Below are positions 54,146-63,633 of a stretch of DNA of 64,000 nucleotides, piece by piece. Made by a program: the position numbers and the translations under genes. How positions within the stretch are numbered: position 1 is the stretch's first letter; each line of letters starts with the position of its first letter. The DNA lies in contig JAHHHC010000002.1 in assembly GCA_019359515.1 (NCBI GenBank), positions 1-64,000 of the forward strand, in the 5' to 3' direction. Source of the stretch: Desmonostoc vinosum HA7617-LM4. Lineage in GTDB: Bacteria > Cyanobacteriota > Cyanobacteriia > Cyanobacteriales > Nostocaceae. Under the pieces are notes generated by a model. That model saw only the letters and a program-made list of their open reading frames with translations. It ran no database searches and was not told the origin of the DNA.

Positions 54146-55135
54146 ATGCAGAGCAAAATTGATTGGCACAATCTCGCTCTTACGGCACTGGCTCACTACA
54201 ATATCAGTGCTGAGCAATTAGTTTTCTTAGGTCATAGTGAGAATGTGACGTTTTGCGTTGATACTCAATCTACTAAAAATCAAACTAAGTCATTTCTTCT
54301 CCGTATCCATTACCCAATCGCCCAATTTCGCGATCGCATTTGGCAAAACTACGCCGTTATTGAGTCGGAACTCATTTGGCTCAATGCATTACATCAAGAT
54401 ACCGATGTAGTTGCACCACTACCTGTACAAAACCTGGATGGTGCTTTCGTCACCCCACTTATCCTTAATGACACAAAACAGACGCTCAACTGTACACTAC
54501 TAACTTGGGTCGATGGTTCTCCCCTTGACACTGAACCTACTACGATACAAGCTAGATGTGTTGGGGAACTGATGGCTAAGTTACATCAACACGCCAGCTT
54601 GTGGGAGTCACCGAATTTCACGCGACCAAAATACGATTGGCAGCAAATCCACACTTCTTTGATGAGGCTGCGATCGCTAGTAGATATTGACATCATATCT
54701 ATGACTGATTTTACTGTGCTTGAGACTGTGGTGCAGCGAATTAGGGAAGTCATGTCAGCACTCGGAAAAACCCTCTGGAATTGGGGTTTAATTCACGCTG
54801 ATCTCAACGAAAATAACTATATTTTTGATGCAGATGAGGTAAGAGCGATCGATTTTTCTTGCTGTGGCTTTGGTTATTACCTCTACGACATTGCCTCTAC
54901 ACTCAAACATCTATCTCCTGAAAATCGTCAATCATTTCTCAGCGGCTATCAAAGCCTGCGTCAACTTCCCCATGATGATCAAAATATTTTAGAAGCATTA
55001 TTGCTTGGGGCAACGATAGATAACTTTGCTTTTTTGGCATTACAGCCAAATGAATATGATTTTCTAGCGCAGAGTATACCCTACATCACAGAGAAGCTTT
55101 GTAGTAGATATCTCAAAGGCGAGCCATTTTTGTGA
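54146..55135 (+). CDS. Aminoglycoside phosphotransferase-like / homoserine-kinase-like protein
   Basis: 329 residues from the ATG at 54146; a TTG 15 bp upstream also opens the frame. The APH kinase fold is shown by LGHSENVTFCVD (P-loop-like strand), the catalytic loop LIHADLNENNYIF with the catalytic Asp near 223, and the metal-binding AIDFSCCGFG replacing the DFG motif. Members phosphorylate small molecules such as homoserine, choline or fructosamine; resistance function is not implied. It precedes the ABC-2 exporter genes by 73 bp, and a shared transcript is possible. Confidence 0.82.
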   Translation: MQSKIDWHNLALTALAHYNISAEQLVFLGHSENVTFCVDTQSTKNQTKSFLLRIHYPIAQFRDRIWQNYAVIESELIWLNALHQDTDVVAPLPVQNLDGAFVTPLILNDTKQTLNCTLLTWVDGSPLDTEPTTIQARCVGELMAKLHQHASLWESPNFTRPKYDWQQIHTSLMRLRSLVDIDIISMTDFTVLETVVQRIREVMSALGKTLWNWGLIHADLNENNYIFDADEVRAIDFSCCGFGYYLYDIASTLKHLSPENRQSFLSGYQSLRQLPHDDQNILEALLLGATIDNFAFLALQPNEYDFLAQSIPYITEKLCSRYLKGEPFL

Positions 55136-55208
55136 TGCAAGTTATATCATGTTGTCAGCTTTTTGTATTATAATTGTAATACAAAATATTTGAAGAGGTT
55201 CATCGGTA

Positions 55209-56165
55209 ATGACAGCCGTCGAACTGGAAAATTTATGCAAAAAGTTTACTTTGAGTCGGGGTTGGGGGCGTAACCGCACGCACAAAGAGATTATCGCTGT
55301 AGATAACATTAGTTTGAGCGTTATTGAGGGTCAGGCGATCGCTTTTATCGGCCCGAATGGGGCGGGTAAATCTACTACAATCAAGATGCTTACAGGCATA
55401 CTACAGCCTACATCTGGTACAGCGCGGTTATTGGGATTAGATCCTTGGCAAAATCGCCGTCAACTGGCTTATCAAATTGGGGTAGTGTTTGGACAGCGAT
55501 CGCAGTTGTGGTATCATCTACCTCCCCGCGATACCTTAGAATTGCTAGCGCGGATTTACAACCTCAATCGCCAAGAATATATTAAACGTCGTGACTTACT
55601 AGTCGAGCGTTTTGACCTCAGCCCGTTTTGGAACACCCCAGTGCGTAAATTATCTTTAGGTCAGCGGATGCGAGCAGAAGTAGCAGCCAGCTTACTCCAC
55701 GCGCCTAAAGTACTATTTCTGGATGAACCCACTATTGGATTAGACGTGATTGCCCGTCAAGAATTACGTGACTTGATCTGCGAGTGGAATCGTTCTGAAG
55801 GATTAACAGTATTTCTCACAAGCCATGATGCTGGGGATATCGAACAAGTAGCACAGCGGGTAGTAGTCATCAATTACGGGCGTGTAGTACTTGATGACAA
55901 AGTTTCGACAATGCGCCGCCAATACCTTGGCTCAAAAATTCTCAGAGTTAAATTTCATAACTCCCCAACACAAATCAATCTCCCAGGAGTAACTCAACTC
56001 AAAGCTGGCGAATATGCCCTCAAGTTGGAAGTCAATACTCGCATCACACCGATTGAAACCGTGATGACTCAAATCCTGAAAGCGGGTTCAGTCGCTGATA
56101 TAGCCATTGAAGACCCCCCTCTAGAAGAAGTAATCGCACACATTTACGCTCAAGCGGCCTCTTAA
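55209..56165 (+). CDS. ABC-2 type transporter, ATP-binding subunit
   Basis: 318 residues. Walker A IGPNGAGKSTTIKML near 50-64, Q-loop VVFGQRSQLWYHLP, signature LSLGQRMRAE, Walker B KVLFLDEPTIGLD and switch His in LTSHDAGDIEQVA. The C-terminal ~90 residues are an accessory domain usual for this class. The two permeases downstream have DUF990-like (ABC2_membrane_6) features, a set that is found together in many bacteria as an exporter of unknown substrate. The first permease is separated from it by a 300-bp repeat block. Confidence 0.92.
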   Translation: MTAVELENLCKKFTLSRGWGRNRTHKEIIAVDNISLSVIEGQAIAFIGPNGAGKSTTIKMLTGILQPTSGTARLLGLDPWQNRRQLAYQIGVVFGQRSQLWYHLPPRDTLELLARIYNLNRQEYIKRRDLLVERFDLSPFWNTPVRKLSLGQRMRAEVAASLLHAPKVLFLDEPTIGLDVIARQELRDLICEWNRSEGLTVFLTSHDAGDIEQVAQRVVVINYGRVVLDDKVSTMRRQYLGSKILRVKFHNSPTQINLPGVTQLKAGEYALKLEVNTRITPIETVMTQILKAGSVADIAIEDPPLEEVIAHIYAQAAS

Positions 56166-56167
56166 AT

Positions 56168-56455
56168 AATTCGTAATTCGTAATGACGCGACGCTCCTGT
56201 GTCGCTCTAAGCGAAGCTATGCCGTAGGCTTTACGCTAACGCTATCGAGGACTCGCTACCGCTGCGCTAACGTAATTCGTAATTAAAAGAGCAGGGAGCA
56301 GGAGGCAGGAGGTGGGGGGATGTGGTTCGACTCTGCTCACCAACCGGGGGATTGGGGAGAAATTTTCTCCGCCTCCCCGCGTCCTCTTGCCCAGTCTCCA
56401 ATCCCGTGGGCTTCGACTTCGCTCAGCCCACGGGAACTGGGTCGGTTTATTTAAA
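56168..56455. repeat. Dispersed repeats within the ABC-2 operon
   Basis: The composite GACGCGACGCTCCTGTGTCG / CTCTAAGCGAAGCTATGCCG (56185-56224) repeats 13176-13215, followed by GGTTGGTGAGC-type units in reverse (56335-56350). It splits the ATPase from its permeases but leaves the orientation of all three genes intact. Confidence 0.85.
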
Positions 56456-56468
56456 GAGTAGGTATTAA

Positions 56469-57266
56469 ATGCATAATCTCAATAAATATACCTGGATTGG
56501 CTTGACGGCAGCACGTTCCAACTTGGCTTACTTGGGAGAAGTGGCTGCCAGAGGAATTTTTCTATTTGTTATTCTCTACATCTTCCTACAACTGTGGCGT
56601 GTAACTTATACAGAGACCAATGCTGAACAGTTGGGAGGTTTAACATTGCCTCAGATGCTTTGGTATCTAGGTATTACCGAGTCGATTGTCCTCTCCAGTC
56701 CGCAAGTTGCCTTAGAAGTAGATGAAGATGTGCGAACCGGCGCTTTAGCAGTGCAATTAATACGCCCTCTTTCATATCCTTTGTATCGCTTGTGGACTAC
56801 CTTAGGAGAGCGAACAGTACGCTTTGGATTGAATGTGGCGATCGCATCTTCAGTCGTACTGTTATTTGTGGGGCCAATTCCTTTAAGTTTCAGAGGCATC
56901 TTGCTATTTATATTGGTGCTACCCCTGGCATTTGTACTGGATTTTTTAGCAACATTCTTAGTAGGTTTAGGAGCTTTTTGGCTAGAAAACACCACAGGGC
57001 TAATGCTCATCTACTCTCGCTTGACGATGATTTTAGGTGGAATGCTGATTCCTTTAGAACTATTACCAGAAACATGGCAACCAATACTCAAAATTCTGCC
57101 CTTTGCCAGCATTTTGTATGGCCCTGCGCGTGTGTTCGTACACCCTGATTTAGCTTTTGTCAGTGAATTATTAATGCGCCAAGCAGTCGCCATCTGTGTG
57201 TTGGCCTGCCTAGTAGCTCTTGTTTACCGCACAGCAGTTAAACGCATCCACGCCCACGGAGGTTAA
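56469..57266 (+). CDS. ABC-2 permease (DUF990-like), first subunit
   Basis: 265 residues with about six hydrophobic helices, for example GIFLFVILYIFLQLWRV near 30, VAIASSVVLLFVGPIPL near 125 and AVAICVLACLVALVYR near the C-terminus. The central GALAVQLIRPLSYPLYRL is the conserved cytoplasmic loop that contacts the ATPase. It forms the membrane half of the exporter with the next permease. A ribosome binding site is not obvious (AGAGTAGG precedes the ATG by about ten bases). Confidence 0.88.
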   Translation: MHNLNKYTWIGLTAARSNLAYLGEVAARGIFLFVILYIFLQLWRVTYTETNAEQLGGLTLPQMLWYLGITESIVLSSPQVALEVDEDVRTGALAVQLIRPLSYPLYRLWTTLGERTVRFGLNVAIASSVVLLFVGPIPLSFRGILLFILVLPLAFVLDFLATFLVGLGAFWLENTTGLMLIYSRLTMILGGMLIPLELLPETWQPILKILPFASILYGPARVFVHPDLAFVSELLMRQAVAICVLACLVALVYRTAVKRIHAHGG

Positions 57267-57322
57267 TTGTACTTAAAAAGTCTCAAAAACAACGTATCTT
57301 AATTACGAATTACGAATTAATT

Positions 57323-58117
57323 ATGTGGCTTTTACTTTCATTTCTCCAATTAGCTGCTGCTTACGTCCGCCTCAACCTAAATGCCCACTTGGAGTATCGC
57401 GGCGCCTTCATCACACAAGTAGTGGCAATGTTGCTCAATAACCTAGTTTGGATAGCATTTTGGGGGCTTTTTTTCACACGTTTTCCGGTGCTACGCGGCT
57501 GGACGGTACAAGATGTAATTACACTCTGGGCGATCGCCGGAGCAGGTTTTGGTTTAGCCCACACTATCTGTGGTAACGCTTTGCAACTGTCAAATTTGAT
57601 TGTGCAAGGACAATTAGACGTGTGGATGTTGTACCCGCGTGCCTTGCTACCACACTTACTTTTGGGGCGAATGAATGCCATGTCTTGGGGAGACATGTTA
57701 TTTGGATATGGGGTATATGTGTTATTTGTCAAGCCAGATATAGTACATTTAGCACTGTTTACTGTGTTAACTGTTTCTGTAGCAATGTTGTTTGTTGGCT
57801 TTAACGTGTTGACAGGAAGCCTCAGCTTTTACCTGGGTAATTCCGAAGGACTGACACAGCAGTGGCGAAATGCCATGCTTACCTTCAGTACCTACCCAGC
57901 AACTTTGTTTGAGGGCCCAGTAAAGTTAGTGTTGTATACACTGATTCCCGCAGGTTTTGTGAGTTACTTACCGATAGAGGCATTGCGATCGCTATCCTTA
58001 ATTCATGCCTTGTCAGCAATTGCTGGCTCAACTGCGGTGCTGTTAGTGAGTGTAGCTGTGTTCTACCACGGTTTGCGTCGCTACTCTTCAGGAAACTTGA
58101 TGCAGATGCGAGGTTGA
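57323..58117 (+). CDS. ABC-2 permease (DUF990-like), second subunit
   Basis: 264 residues with about six hydrophobic segments (ITQVVAMLLNNLVWIAFWGLFF near 30-50; LLVSVAVFYHG near the end). GQLDVWMLYPRALLPHLLL matches the same conserved loop as in the first permease. It lies 56 bp after it and completes the three-gene exporter. The stop is 15 bp from the end of the convergent transglutaminase gene. Confidence 0.88.
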   Translation: MWLLLSFLQLAAAYVRLNLNAHLEYRGAFITQVVAMLLNNLVWIAFWGLFFTRFPVLRGWTVQDVITLWAIAGAGFGLAHTICGNALQLSNLIVQGQLDVWMLYPRALLPHLLLGRMNAMSWGDMLFGYGVYVLFVKPDIVHLALFTVLTVSVAMLFVGFNVLTGSLSFYLGNSEGLTQQWRNAMLTFSTYPATLFEGPVKLVLYTLIPAGFVSYLPIEALRSLSLIHALSAIAGSTAVLLVSVAVFYHGLRRYSSGNLMQMRG

Positions 58118-58132
58118 GTTTCACTGAGCTTG

Positions 58133-60454
58133 TCAATTAGCAGTCTTTCTCAATTCTTGCCATCTTTGTCGCAGTTGCTTTAAGTTGGGAGTATGACCAC
58201 CATAGCGCCAGCTAACATAGGCTTGACAAATATCATCTATGACTTCAGCAGTTGCTAGTGCATGATGCTGATACGATACTTGAGCATACTCCAAAGGCGT
58301 TTGTGCTGGATGCTTACCTAAACCTTTTTTAGCTGTCCATTGCAGCATTTGTTGGTAAAGACTTTCCATCGCTGGCAATTTCCTTAACCGACGACGGTGA
58401 CGCAACTCTTGCCACTGTACCCAACCCAGCCATCCTAAGAAAGCTGTTGTAGTTGTCAAGATTAAGCCAGTTAATACGCCGAACCAACCTTGAGTAAATA
58501 AAGCGAAAAACCAAGCGATCGCTTTACTCACCCAACTAAATATTGTCCCAAAAATCTTGTTTAATAAACCTGTCACCGGAGAAGGCAACCACCCAGCAAC
58601 CCAGTGCCAAAACTGGCGCAGAACGCTAAAAGTCTGCGTATCCTCAACTGAAGGGGGAATCAAAGGATGGTTGGGAATTGGATCAAAAGCAAACCAACCA
58701 TATTTAGGGAAATACACTTCTGTCATCGCATAAGCATCAGTGTTACGCACAACATACATCCCCGTGAAGGGATTAAATTCTCCCGCACTAAACCCCGCCA
58801 CTAATCGCGCGGGAATTCCAATGGAACGCAGCATGACTGTGAGAACTGTTGAAAAGTGATCTGGATAGCCGCCTTTATGCTTGAATAAAAAAGCCTCTAC
58901 TAGGTCTTCTTTTTCCTCTAAATAAGGAAACTCTGAAGGATTTTGAGGAATAGAATAGTTTTGCTTGAGATACTGAGCTAAGTAAAGAGCTTTTTCATAG
59001 GGTGAATCCAAAGTTTTCGAGGACTTGGCGACTCGTTCTTTGTTGTAGTTGGCGATGATTTCTTCGGTGCGTTGCCGAACTTTGGTGGTAATTTCAGGAG
59101 GGATTTGCAGATAATTCTTTTTAATATGTTGTGGGTAATTTTGCGATGCTTGCCCTAACAAGGTACGATCGCGGTATGGTACTTCCGAAATTACTGTGTA
59201 AGTCAAGTCTTGCGATAACTCCACAGGCGATCGCAATCCATTCTCTTTATCCACAGCGATTATTGGTGTAGGAAAGTAAATCTCTTTTGGATAAGCCATC
59301 GCTGGAATCAGATTCGGCAAATCCGATACCATTGTATAAGTTTGTACTACCTCTTTGGTTTTACCCGCAATTGCTGGTGGAGAAAGATAGATTTGGTAAG
59401 ACCAAGGCGATCGCTTGATAGTAGTAACTTGATCATTGCGTGAAACTTCCCATCCTTTACCTGTATAGCGGTCAAACGCCAACACTCGCCAAAATCCTTC
59501 GGCTTGCGATCGCACCCGCATTACTACCTTGGGTATCAACTCACCCCGCAGGTTTTGATTGATCTGACTACTAAAACCGTAATAAAAGTTATTATCTATT
59601 TTTCCTGGTTGGCCTGTTTGGTTTTGTCCCGTACTGCTGTTACCACTGCCTTGATTATTGGCATTACCTTGGCGGACATAACCGGGGTTAATAATACTAC
59701 GTCCTGTAAAGCCACCTTTAACTTCAATTGGAGAACTTACAGGAAACATCCGTAATTGATAACCAGGGAAGCGGGGTAAAACAGCAAAAATTGCCAGCCC
59801 CAACCCGACAACAATCAAAAAATTTATGATGAGAAATTTAAAACTAAAATTAACAGGTTTACTATTTGATAATTTTTCCTGTTTGTTTTTTGTTGCTAGC
59901 AAACCCAAACGTGAGCGGTAATCGATAACGAGAGTTGGTAAGGCGATCGCTAAAAATAATAGCACCACAGGCGCAAAAGCCAGAGTCTGACTGAGTGTTG
60001 CCGCCACACCAATTAAAATCAACCCAATCACAATCGAATATCCCAAGCTTTTGCGGCGGGGTGTATCAAAACTATGTAATATCACCAGTTGAATTAACAA
60101 CTCTGCCAAATTCAACCGCGTATCATTCAACTCCCCCACCAATCGCCCAAAAAAAGCACCCAATGCTACCAACATACCAATGGCTATGCAGAATTTGACG
60201 GCTACATTGGCATCACGGCGATGATAGTAACCCCAAATCGCACCCAACACACTCAACGGTACTGCCCAAAAACTGAATGTAGTTTGGGCGGCAATATCTG
60301 TGGCCGCGATTCCCAAAATCACCAACGCTAGCACTAGCACCCGCAAAGAAATTGAATCTTCCACTTCTGTCAAAGGCGATGCTTGCATATTTGATCGCCA
60401 AAAACGACTGACAGATAAACGCCTAAACTGATTCATCCCAGATAAGTTAAACAT
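58133..60454 (-). CDS. TgpA-like membrane protein with transglutaminase domain
   Basis: 773 residues. The N-terminal half (about 45-235) has multiple membrane helices with DUF3488-type spacing. A periplasmic part contains the transglutaminase core: Asp/His pattern GGYPDHFSTVLTVMLRSIGIPARLVAGF, where the usual catalytic Cys position reads Asp-His (YPDHFS), then RNTDAYAMTEVYFPKYGWFAFDPIP, where the catalytic His is Tyr or Met. A further helix and a cytoplasmic DUF4129-type tail (HPAQTPLEYAQ) follow. The papain-like triad therefore looks substituted. Start may be Met1 or Met7. Confidence 0.82.
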   Translation of the reverse strand: MFNLSGMNQFRRLSVSRFWRSNMQASPLTEVEDSISLRVLVLALVILGIAATDIAAQTTFSFWAVPLSVLGAIWGYYHRRDANVAVKFCIAIGMLVALGAFFGRLVGELNDTRLNLAELLIQLVILHSFDTPRRKSLGYSIVIGLILIGVAATLSQTLAFAPVVLLFLAIALPTLVIDYRSRLGLLATKNKQEKLSNSKPVNFSFKFLIINFLIVVGLGLAIFAVLPRFPGYQLRMFPVSSPIEVKGGFTGRSIINPGYVRQGNANNQGSGNSSTGQNQTGQPGKIDNNFYYGFSSQINQNLRGELIPKVVMRVRSQAEGFWRVLAFDRYTGKGWEVSRNDQVTTIKRSPWSYQIYLSPPAIAGKTKEVVQTYTMVSDLPNLIPAMAYPKEIYFPTPIIAVDKENGLRSPVELSQDLTYTVISEVPYRDRTLLGQASQNYPQHIKKNYLQIPPEITTKVRQRTEEIIANYNKERVAKSSKTLDSPYEKALYLAQYLKQNYSIPQNPSEFPYLEEKEDLVEAFLFKHKGGYPDHFSTVLTVMLRSIGIPARLVAGFSAGEFNPFTGMYVVRNTDAYAMTEVYFPKYGWFAFDPIPNHPLIPPSVEDTQTFSVLRQFWHWVAGWLPSPVTGLLNKIFGTIFSWVSKAIAWFFALFTQGWFGVLTGLILTTTTAFLGWLGWVQWQELRHRRRLRKLPAMESLYQQMLQWTAKKGLGKHPAQTPLEYAQVSYQHHALATAEVIDDICQAYVSWRYGGHTPNLKQLRQRWQELRKTAN

Positions 60455-60598
60455 TTGAGTCTTTGTGAAGCAATGATGTAGATGCTATGGACACAATCAG
60501 TTATCAGTTATCAGTTTCACTGCGGGAGCGAAACCCACACCACATGCCTGATAACTGTTCACTGTTTCAACAGCTTCCTTGAGAAAGCTTTTTGATCC

Positions 60599-60631
60599 TC
60601 TCCATAGATACCCGCAGGCTATCTATGGAGA
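60599..60631 (-). terminator. Hairpin downstream of patU3
   Basis: TCTCCATAGATA (60599-60610) pairs exactly with TATCTATGGAGA (60620-60631) with a 9-base loop. It lies 157 bp after the patU3 stop and likely ends the hetZ-patU transcript. The remaining 60455-60787 has only short ATCAGTTATCAGTT units. Confidence 0.6.
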
Positions 60632-60787
60632 TATATATATTTTATACAGGTGTCCTTGTTTTAGCTGCTTCTCGTCGACGCCCTAATGATCACTTGTTAA
60701 CAGATGGGATGAGCTTTAAACCAGGAAAATCATCTTAATATTGTGTTAGCGTTAATCGAAGTAGAGTGCTAGCGGTGGCAATTTCGA

Positions 60788-61567
60788 CTACATGGTGGGA
60801 CTAATTACAAACGACAGCGGTTTTTGATCTATTTCTGGAAATTCAACTTCCAGAGTATATGTTTGGTTGAGTTGTTGGCAGCATAATTCGACACTTAAGC
60901 TACCCGGTTCTGAAGACTTTGCGACTGCTAGAGTGTCATTTCCCCGCAATGTCAAAATACCTTTAACGGGTAACTGACCTTGAACACGAATCTTGGTAGT
61001 TTTACCAAGAGACTGGCATTCTACTCTGATACCGAGAGTACCTGCACTAGTTAGCCATTGTCTTTCTACTATCGGCTCTTTCAACGAAAGCGGCAGAGTC
61101 AGATTTTCTAGGAGTCGTTTAGCTGCTAGTAAGGACAATGCCATTTGTTGGCGCGGCTGTAAATCTGAATAATCGCTCAGAATCTGGGGCATTGTTTCCA
61201 GGGTATCCACAGAGCGATAGGTGCTTCTTAGCACTAATCCAGCTATGTCATTAAGTGCTTGAGAGTCGTCAGGAAAGAAGTTTTCTACCGCCTGAACTAA
61301 TTTAGCCCCCAGCGGCAATGAAGATGTGAGCAACGCTTGGCACTGTTCTAGCAATTGCCGAAAGACTTTCTCCGGCAAAGGTATGGGTAGATTCAGCTTA
61401 GATTGCTGCTCTTTCCATCCCCAAGCAGGAACTGTTGCTGCGATCGCAACCTCATCAACAGTTTCAGGATAGTCTACTAATTGTGTTTCCCACGGAAATA
61501 AGGGTGGGTGGTTCTGGACTTGGATTTGTAACCGACGCTTTAGGACGGCTTGGAAACGTTCTTGCAC
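60788..61567 (-). CDS. patU3: Heterocyst pattern protein PatU3
   Basis: 259 residues from a GTG at 61567, with GGGAGAA upstream. It has no recognised enzymatic domain; the N-terminal half is helical and the C-terminal ~90 residues beta-rich (LGIRVECQSLGKTTKIRVQG). Identification rests mainly on position: in Anabaena, hetZ is followed by patU5 and patU3, which counteract heterocyst formation. Here the same order and strand are found (61764-62954, 61610-61771, this gene). Confidence 0.75.
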   Translation of the reverse strand: MQERFQAVLKRRLQIQVQNHPPLFPWETQLVDYPETVDEVAIAATVPAWGWKEQQSKLNLPIPLPEKVFRQLLEQCQALLTSSLPLGAKLVQAVENFFPDDSQALNDIAGLVLRSTYRSVDTLETMPQILSDYSDLQPRQQMALSLLAAKRLLENLTLPLSLKEPIVERQWLTSAGTLGIRVECQSLGKTTKIRVQGQLPVKGILTLRGNDTLAVAKSSEPGSLSVELCCQQLNQTYTLEVEFPEIDQKPLSFVISPTM

Positions 61568-61609
61568 AGTAGGAATTTCTCCCGTTTGAAAGGTTTGGGG
61601 TGTCCCCCC

Positions 61610-61771
61610 TCAATTTAGCTCACCACTTTTGGAAGTAGCAGCCTCCTTGATTAAGTTATACACCCCTTCAATTTCCCTACATTCTACCGGGGTCTTCTCG
61701 TAATTATTGAGAGTAAATCTCAATAACCCCCAGAGACACTGGTATTGTAAGGATTCTGAGACACTATTCAT
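61610..61771 (-). CDS. patU5: PatU5 small protein
   Basis: 53 codons. The ATG lies inside the last codons of hetZ (shifted frame, overlap 61764-61771), so translation is coupled. It begins MNSVSESLQYQCLWGLLRFT and ends KSGELN. It has no known domain but occupies the patU5 position between hetZ and patU3. In some heterocystous strains patU5 and patU3 are one gene; here they are separated by 42 bp and a stop, as in Anabaena. The frame difference confirms a real split rather than one readthrough. Confidence 0.7.
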   Translation of the reverse strand: MNSVSESLQYQCLWGLLRFTLNNYEKTPVECREIEGVYNLIKEAATSKSGELN

Positions 61772-62954
61772 GGGTAGAAGCACCAGATCCGGACACTAAT
61801 GAGTTACGAATTTCCCAAGCTTGTTCCAAAATTTTAAACCACCGTTTTTGCAGCTGTGCCATCGACAGTCCCAGAGCCTTAGCAATCTTTTCGTCGGGTT
61901 GTCCCTGTTGCTTCAACTCTAGTAAAGACCGCTGTTTCTCGTCCAACTGCGCTGTGTAAGCTTGCCATTGCTGGGGAGTTAACCCCAAATTTGTATGTAG
62001 AGAAGCTTCTAACCACTCGTGAACTAATTCCCAGCGATGCAACAGAGCAAACCGAATTAAGTGATATTTAAAGCGCTGCTGTAAATAATCCCTCTGCCGA
62101 GGAGTTAAATTTAAAATCGACTCAATTTCCTGTGCTGATAGATCTTGGAGACGCAGAGAAAAGTAATCAGCACAATCGGTTTGTTGTCGTTGTTCTAAAT
62201 AACTCATTAATTCGGTAATCACAACAGAACGCAAAGTATCTTCTTCCGGTTCTGGTTCTGGTTGCGTTGCCATTGTTGAGCGCAATTGCTGCACTGCTGG
62301 TTCTTCCCAATTCCCATCAGCTTCGCTAGTACTACCTTCTGCTGCTTGTTCGATATCTACACTGGTTTCTGGGGGTTGCTGTTGGGAGAAAGTTTGCGCT
62401 CGTAAGATAATCAGCTGCTGCTGACGACCTGGTAGAGGAATCCGGCGCTTACCATAGCGCTCGGAAAAAGCCATATACTCGGCCAATTCCAGAAGGGTTT
62501 GCGGGCGATAGGTAGCGCTGAGTTGATTTTCTCGGCGAAAAGCGTTCAAAGCCTCTAAATAAAAACTTTGTAGAAAATCTTCGATTATAGTCAGCCGCCC
62601 TTGGTAGCTGAGTTGCCTTTGCGGAGGATTAATGTAACGATAAATAATGGCACTCAAAGTGCTGTGTAATTCTACCCTGCCTCGATTTGAACCTAATACG
62701 TAATACCTGAGACACTGTTGCAGCCGATGTCGGGCTAGGGTGATTGCTGAACTTTCTACAGCACCGGAAGCTTGGATGCGTTTACTTTCATGGCAAATCC
62801 GGTAAACTTCGGCGGCTATTCTTGACGCCACATCGTGGCAATTCTGCTCCGAAGCTTTGGTTGACTGCTGAAGCTCCTTGAACAGGAGTTGAAATATCAC
62901 CTCCACGTCAATAGAATTTTCTCCCAGAATATTTGCGGTTGCGGCTGAATTCAT
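61764..62954 (-). CDS. hetZ: Heterocyst differentiation protein HetZ
   Basis: 396 residues, close to the ~400 of Anabaena HetZ, an early regulator acting with HetR to allow heterocyst development. Recognisable stretches are LFKELQQSTKASEQNCHDVA, GRVELHSTLSAIIYRYINPP and, in the C-terminal DNA-binding-like part, LTPRQRDYLQQRFKYHLIRF and KALGLSMAQLQKRWFKILEQ. A variable acidic linker (about 200-240) divides the protein. The 205-bp divergent upstream region contains AGGGTCT, half of the GGGTCTAACCC-type HetR site, and CGTAC-N13-GTACG at 62980-63002; neither is proven. Confidence 0.85.
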   Translation of the reverse strand: MNSAATANILGENSIDVEVIFQLLFKELQQSTKASEQNCHDVASRIAAEVYRICHESKRIQASGAVESSAITLARHRLQQCLRYYVLGSNRGRVELHSTLSAIIYRYINPPQRQLSYQGRLTIIEDFLQSFYLEALNAFRRENQLSATYRPQTLLELAEYMAFSERYGKRRIPLPGRQQQLIILRAQTFSQQQPPETSVDIEQAAEGSTSEADGNWEEPAVQQLRSTMATQPEPEPEEDTLRSVVITELMSYLEQRQQTDCADYFSLRLQDLSAQEIESILNLTPRQRDYLQQRFKYHLIRFALLHRWELVHEWLEASLHTNLGLTPQQWQAYTAQLDEKQRSLLELKQQGQPDEKIAKALGLSMAQLQKRWFKILEQAWEIRNSLVSGSGASTHE

Positions 62955-63159
62955 AGTCTCGGTTTTAAACAGACCCTAACGTACTTAAATACAACCTGTA
63001 CGACCGTGGGTATTGGCTTAGTAAGTTTTGCGTATAAGCTAAACGCAGGCCATCCTGCGATGAGGATTTGGCTTCAGTTTATTGTTCCCAACTCTGTTTG
63101 GATTATTTACACTTCGATAGATGTTATAGCCATTACCCAGGAGCCGTTTACAAGTCATT

Positions 63160-63633
63160 ATGGATTTAGAAGCACAAATTCAATTGCTGATTGACAATGC
63201 ACCCGATGATGGTGTAACACCACAACTTGTCGCAGCAATCGCCCCGACGCTGGGCGCGATCGCTCAAGAGTTACGCTATTCCCAATACTATATTCTTCAG
63301 AGCGTGAAGGAAGATTGGGTTTTAACGACATTAAGCAACCGTGCAAATCCAGAATTGGAAAAGCGCGTCATTTATGCTTTTCCTACCATACAGGATATTT
63401 CCCTAATCTCATCTGCTGGGCTAGACCCTCAACTAATAGCTATAGCTGTTCCTGTCATCAATATTTTGTTCCAACTAGTAGTATTAGAACCCGTAGATAG
63501 CATAATTTTTTTAGAAACTCCTGGCACAACCACCAATGCTTTTGAGGTGCGGCGAACAGACTTACAAAACCTCATTCAACAACAGCTACAGCAAAATAGA
63601 CCTCACAGACCGATACCCCCTGATATTGCTTGA
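63160..63633 (+). CDS. Conserved hypothetical protein divergent from hetZ
   Basis: 157 residues. Sequence is mostly helical at the start (LEAQIQLLIDNAPDDG, LVAAIAPTLGAIAQELRYSQYYIL), with a central VIYAFPTIQDISLISSAGLDP and a hydrophobic segment PQLIAIAVPVINILFQLVV that could be buried or membrane-associated. It ends in a Gln/Pro-rich tail. There is no signal peptide. Function is not recognised. It shares the 205-bp region with hetZ, so co-regulation is conceivable. Confidence 0.75.
   Translation: MDLEAQIQLLIDNAPDDGVTPQLVAAIAPTLGAIAQELRYSQYYILQSVKEDWVLTTLSNRANPELEKRVIYAFPTIQDISLISSAGLDPQLIAIAVPVINILFQLVVLEPVDSIIFLETPGTTTNAFEVRRTDLQNLIQQQLQQNRPHRPIPPDIA

Noticed and set aside
62980-63002. NtcA binding site upstream of hetZ
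   Set aside because: The inverted repeat CGTAC-N13-GTACG does not have the GTA-N8-TAC spacing.
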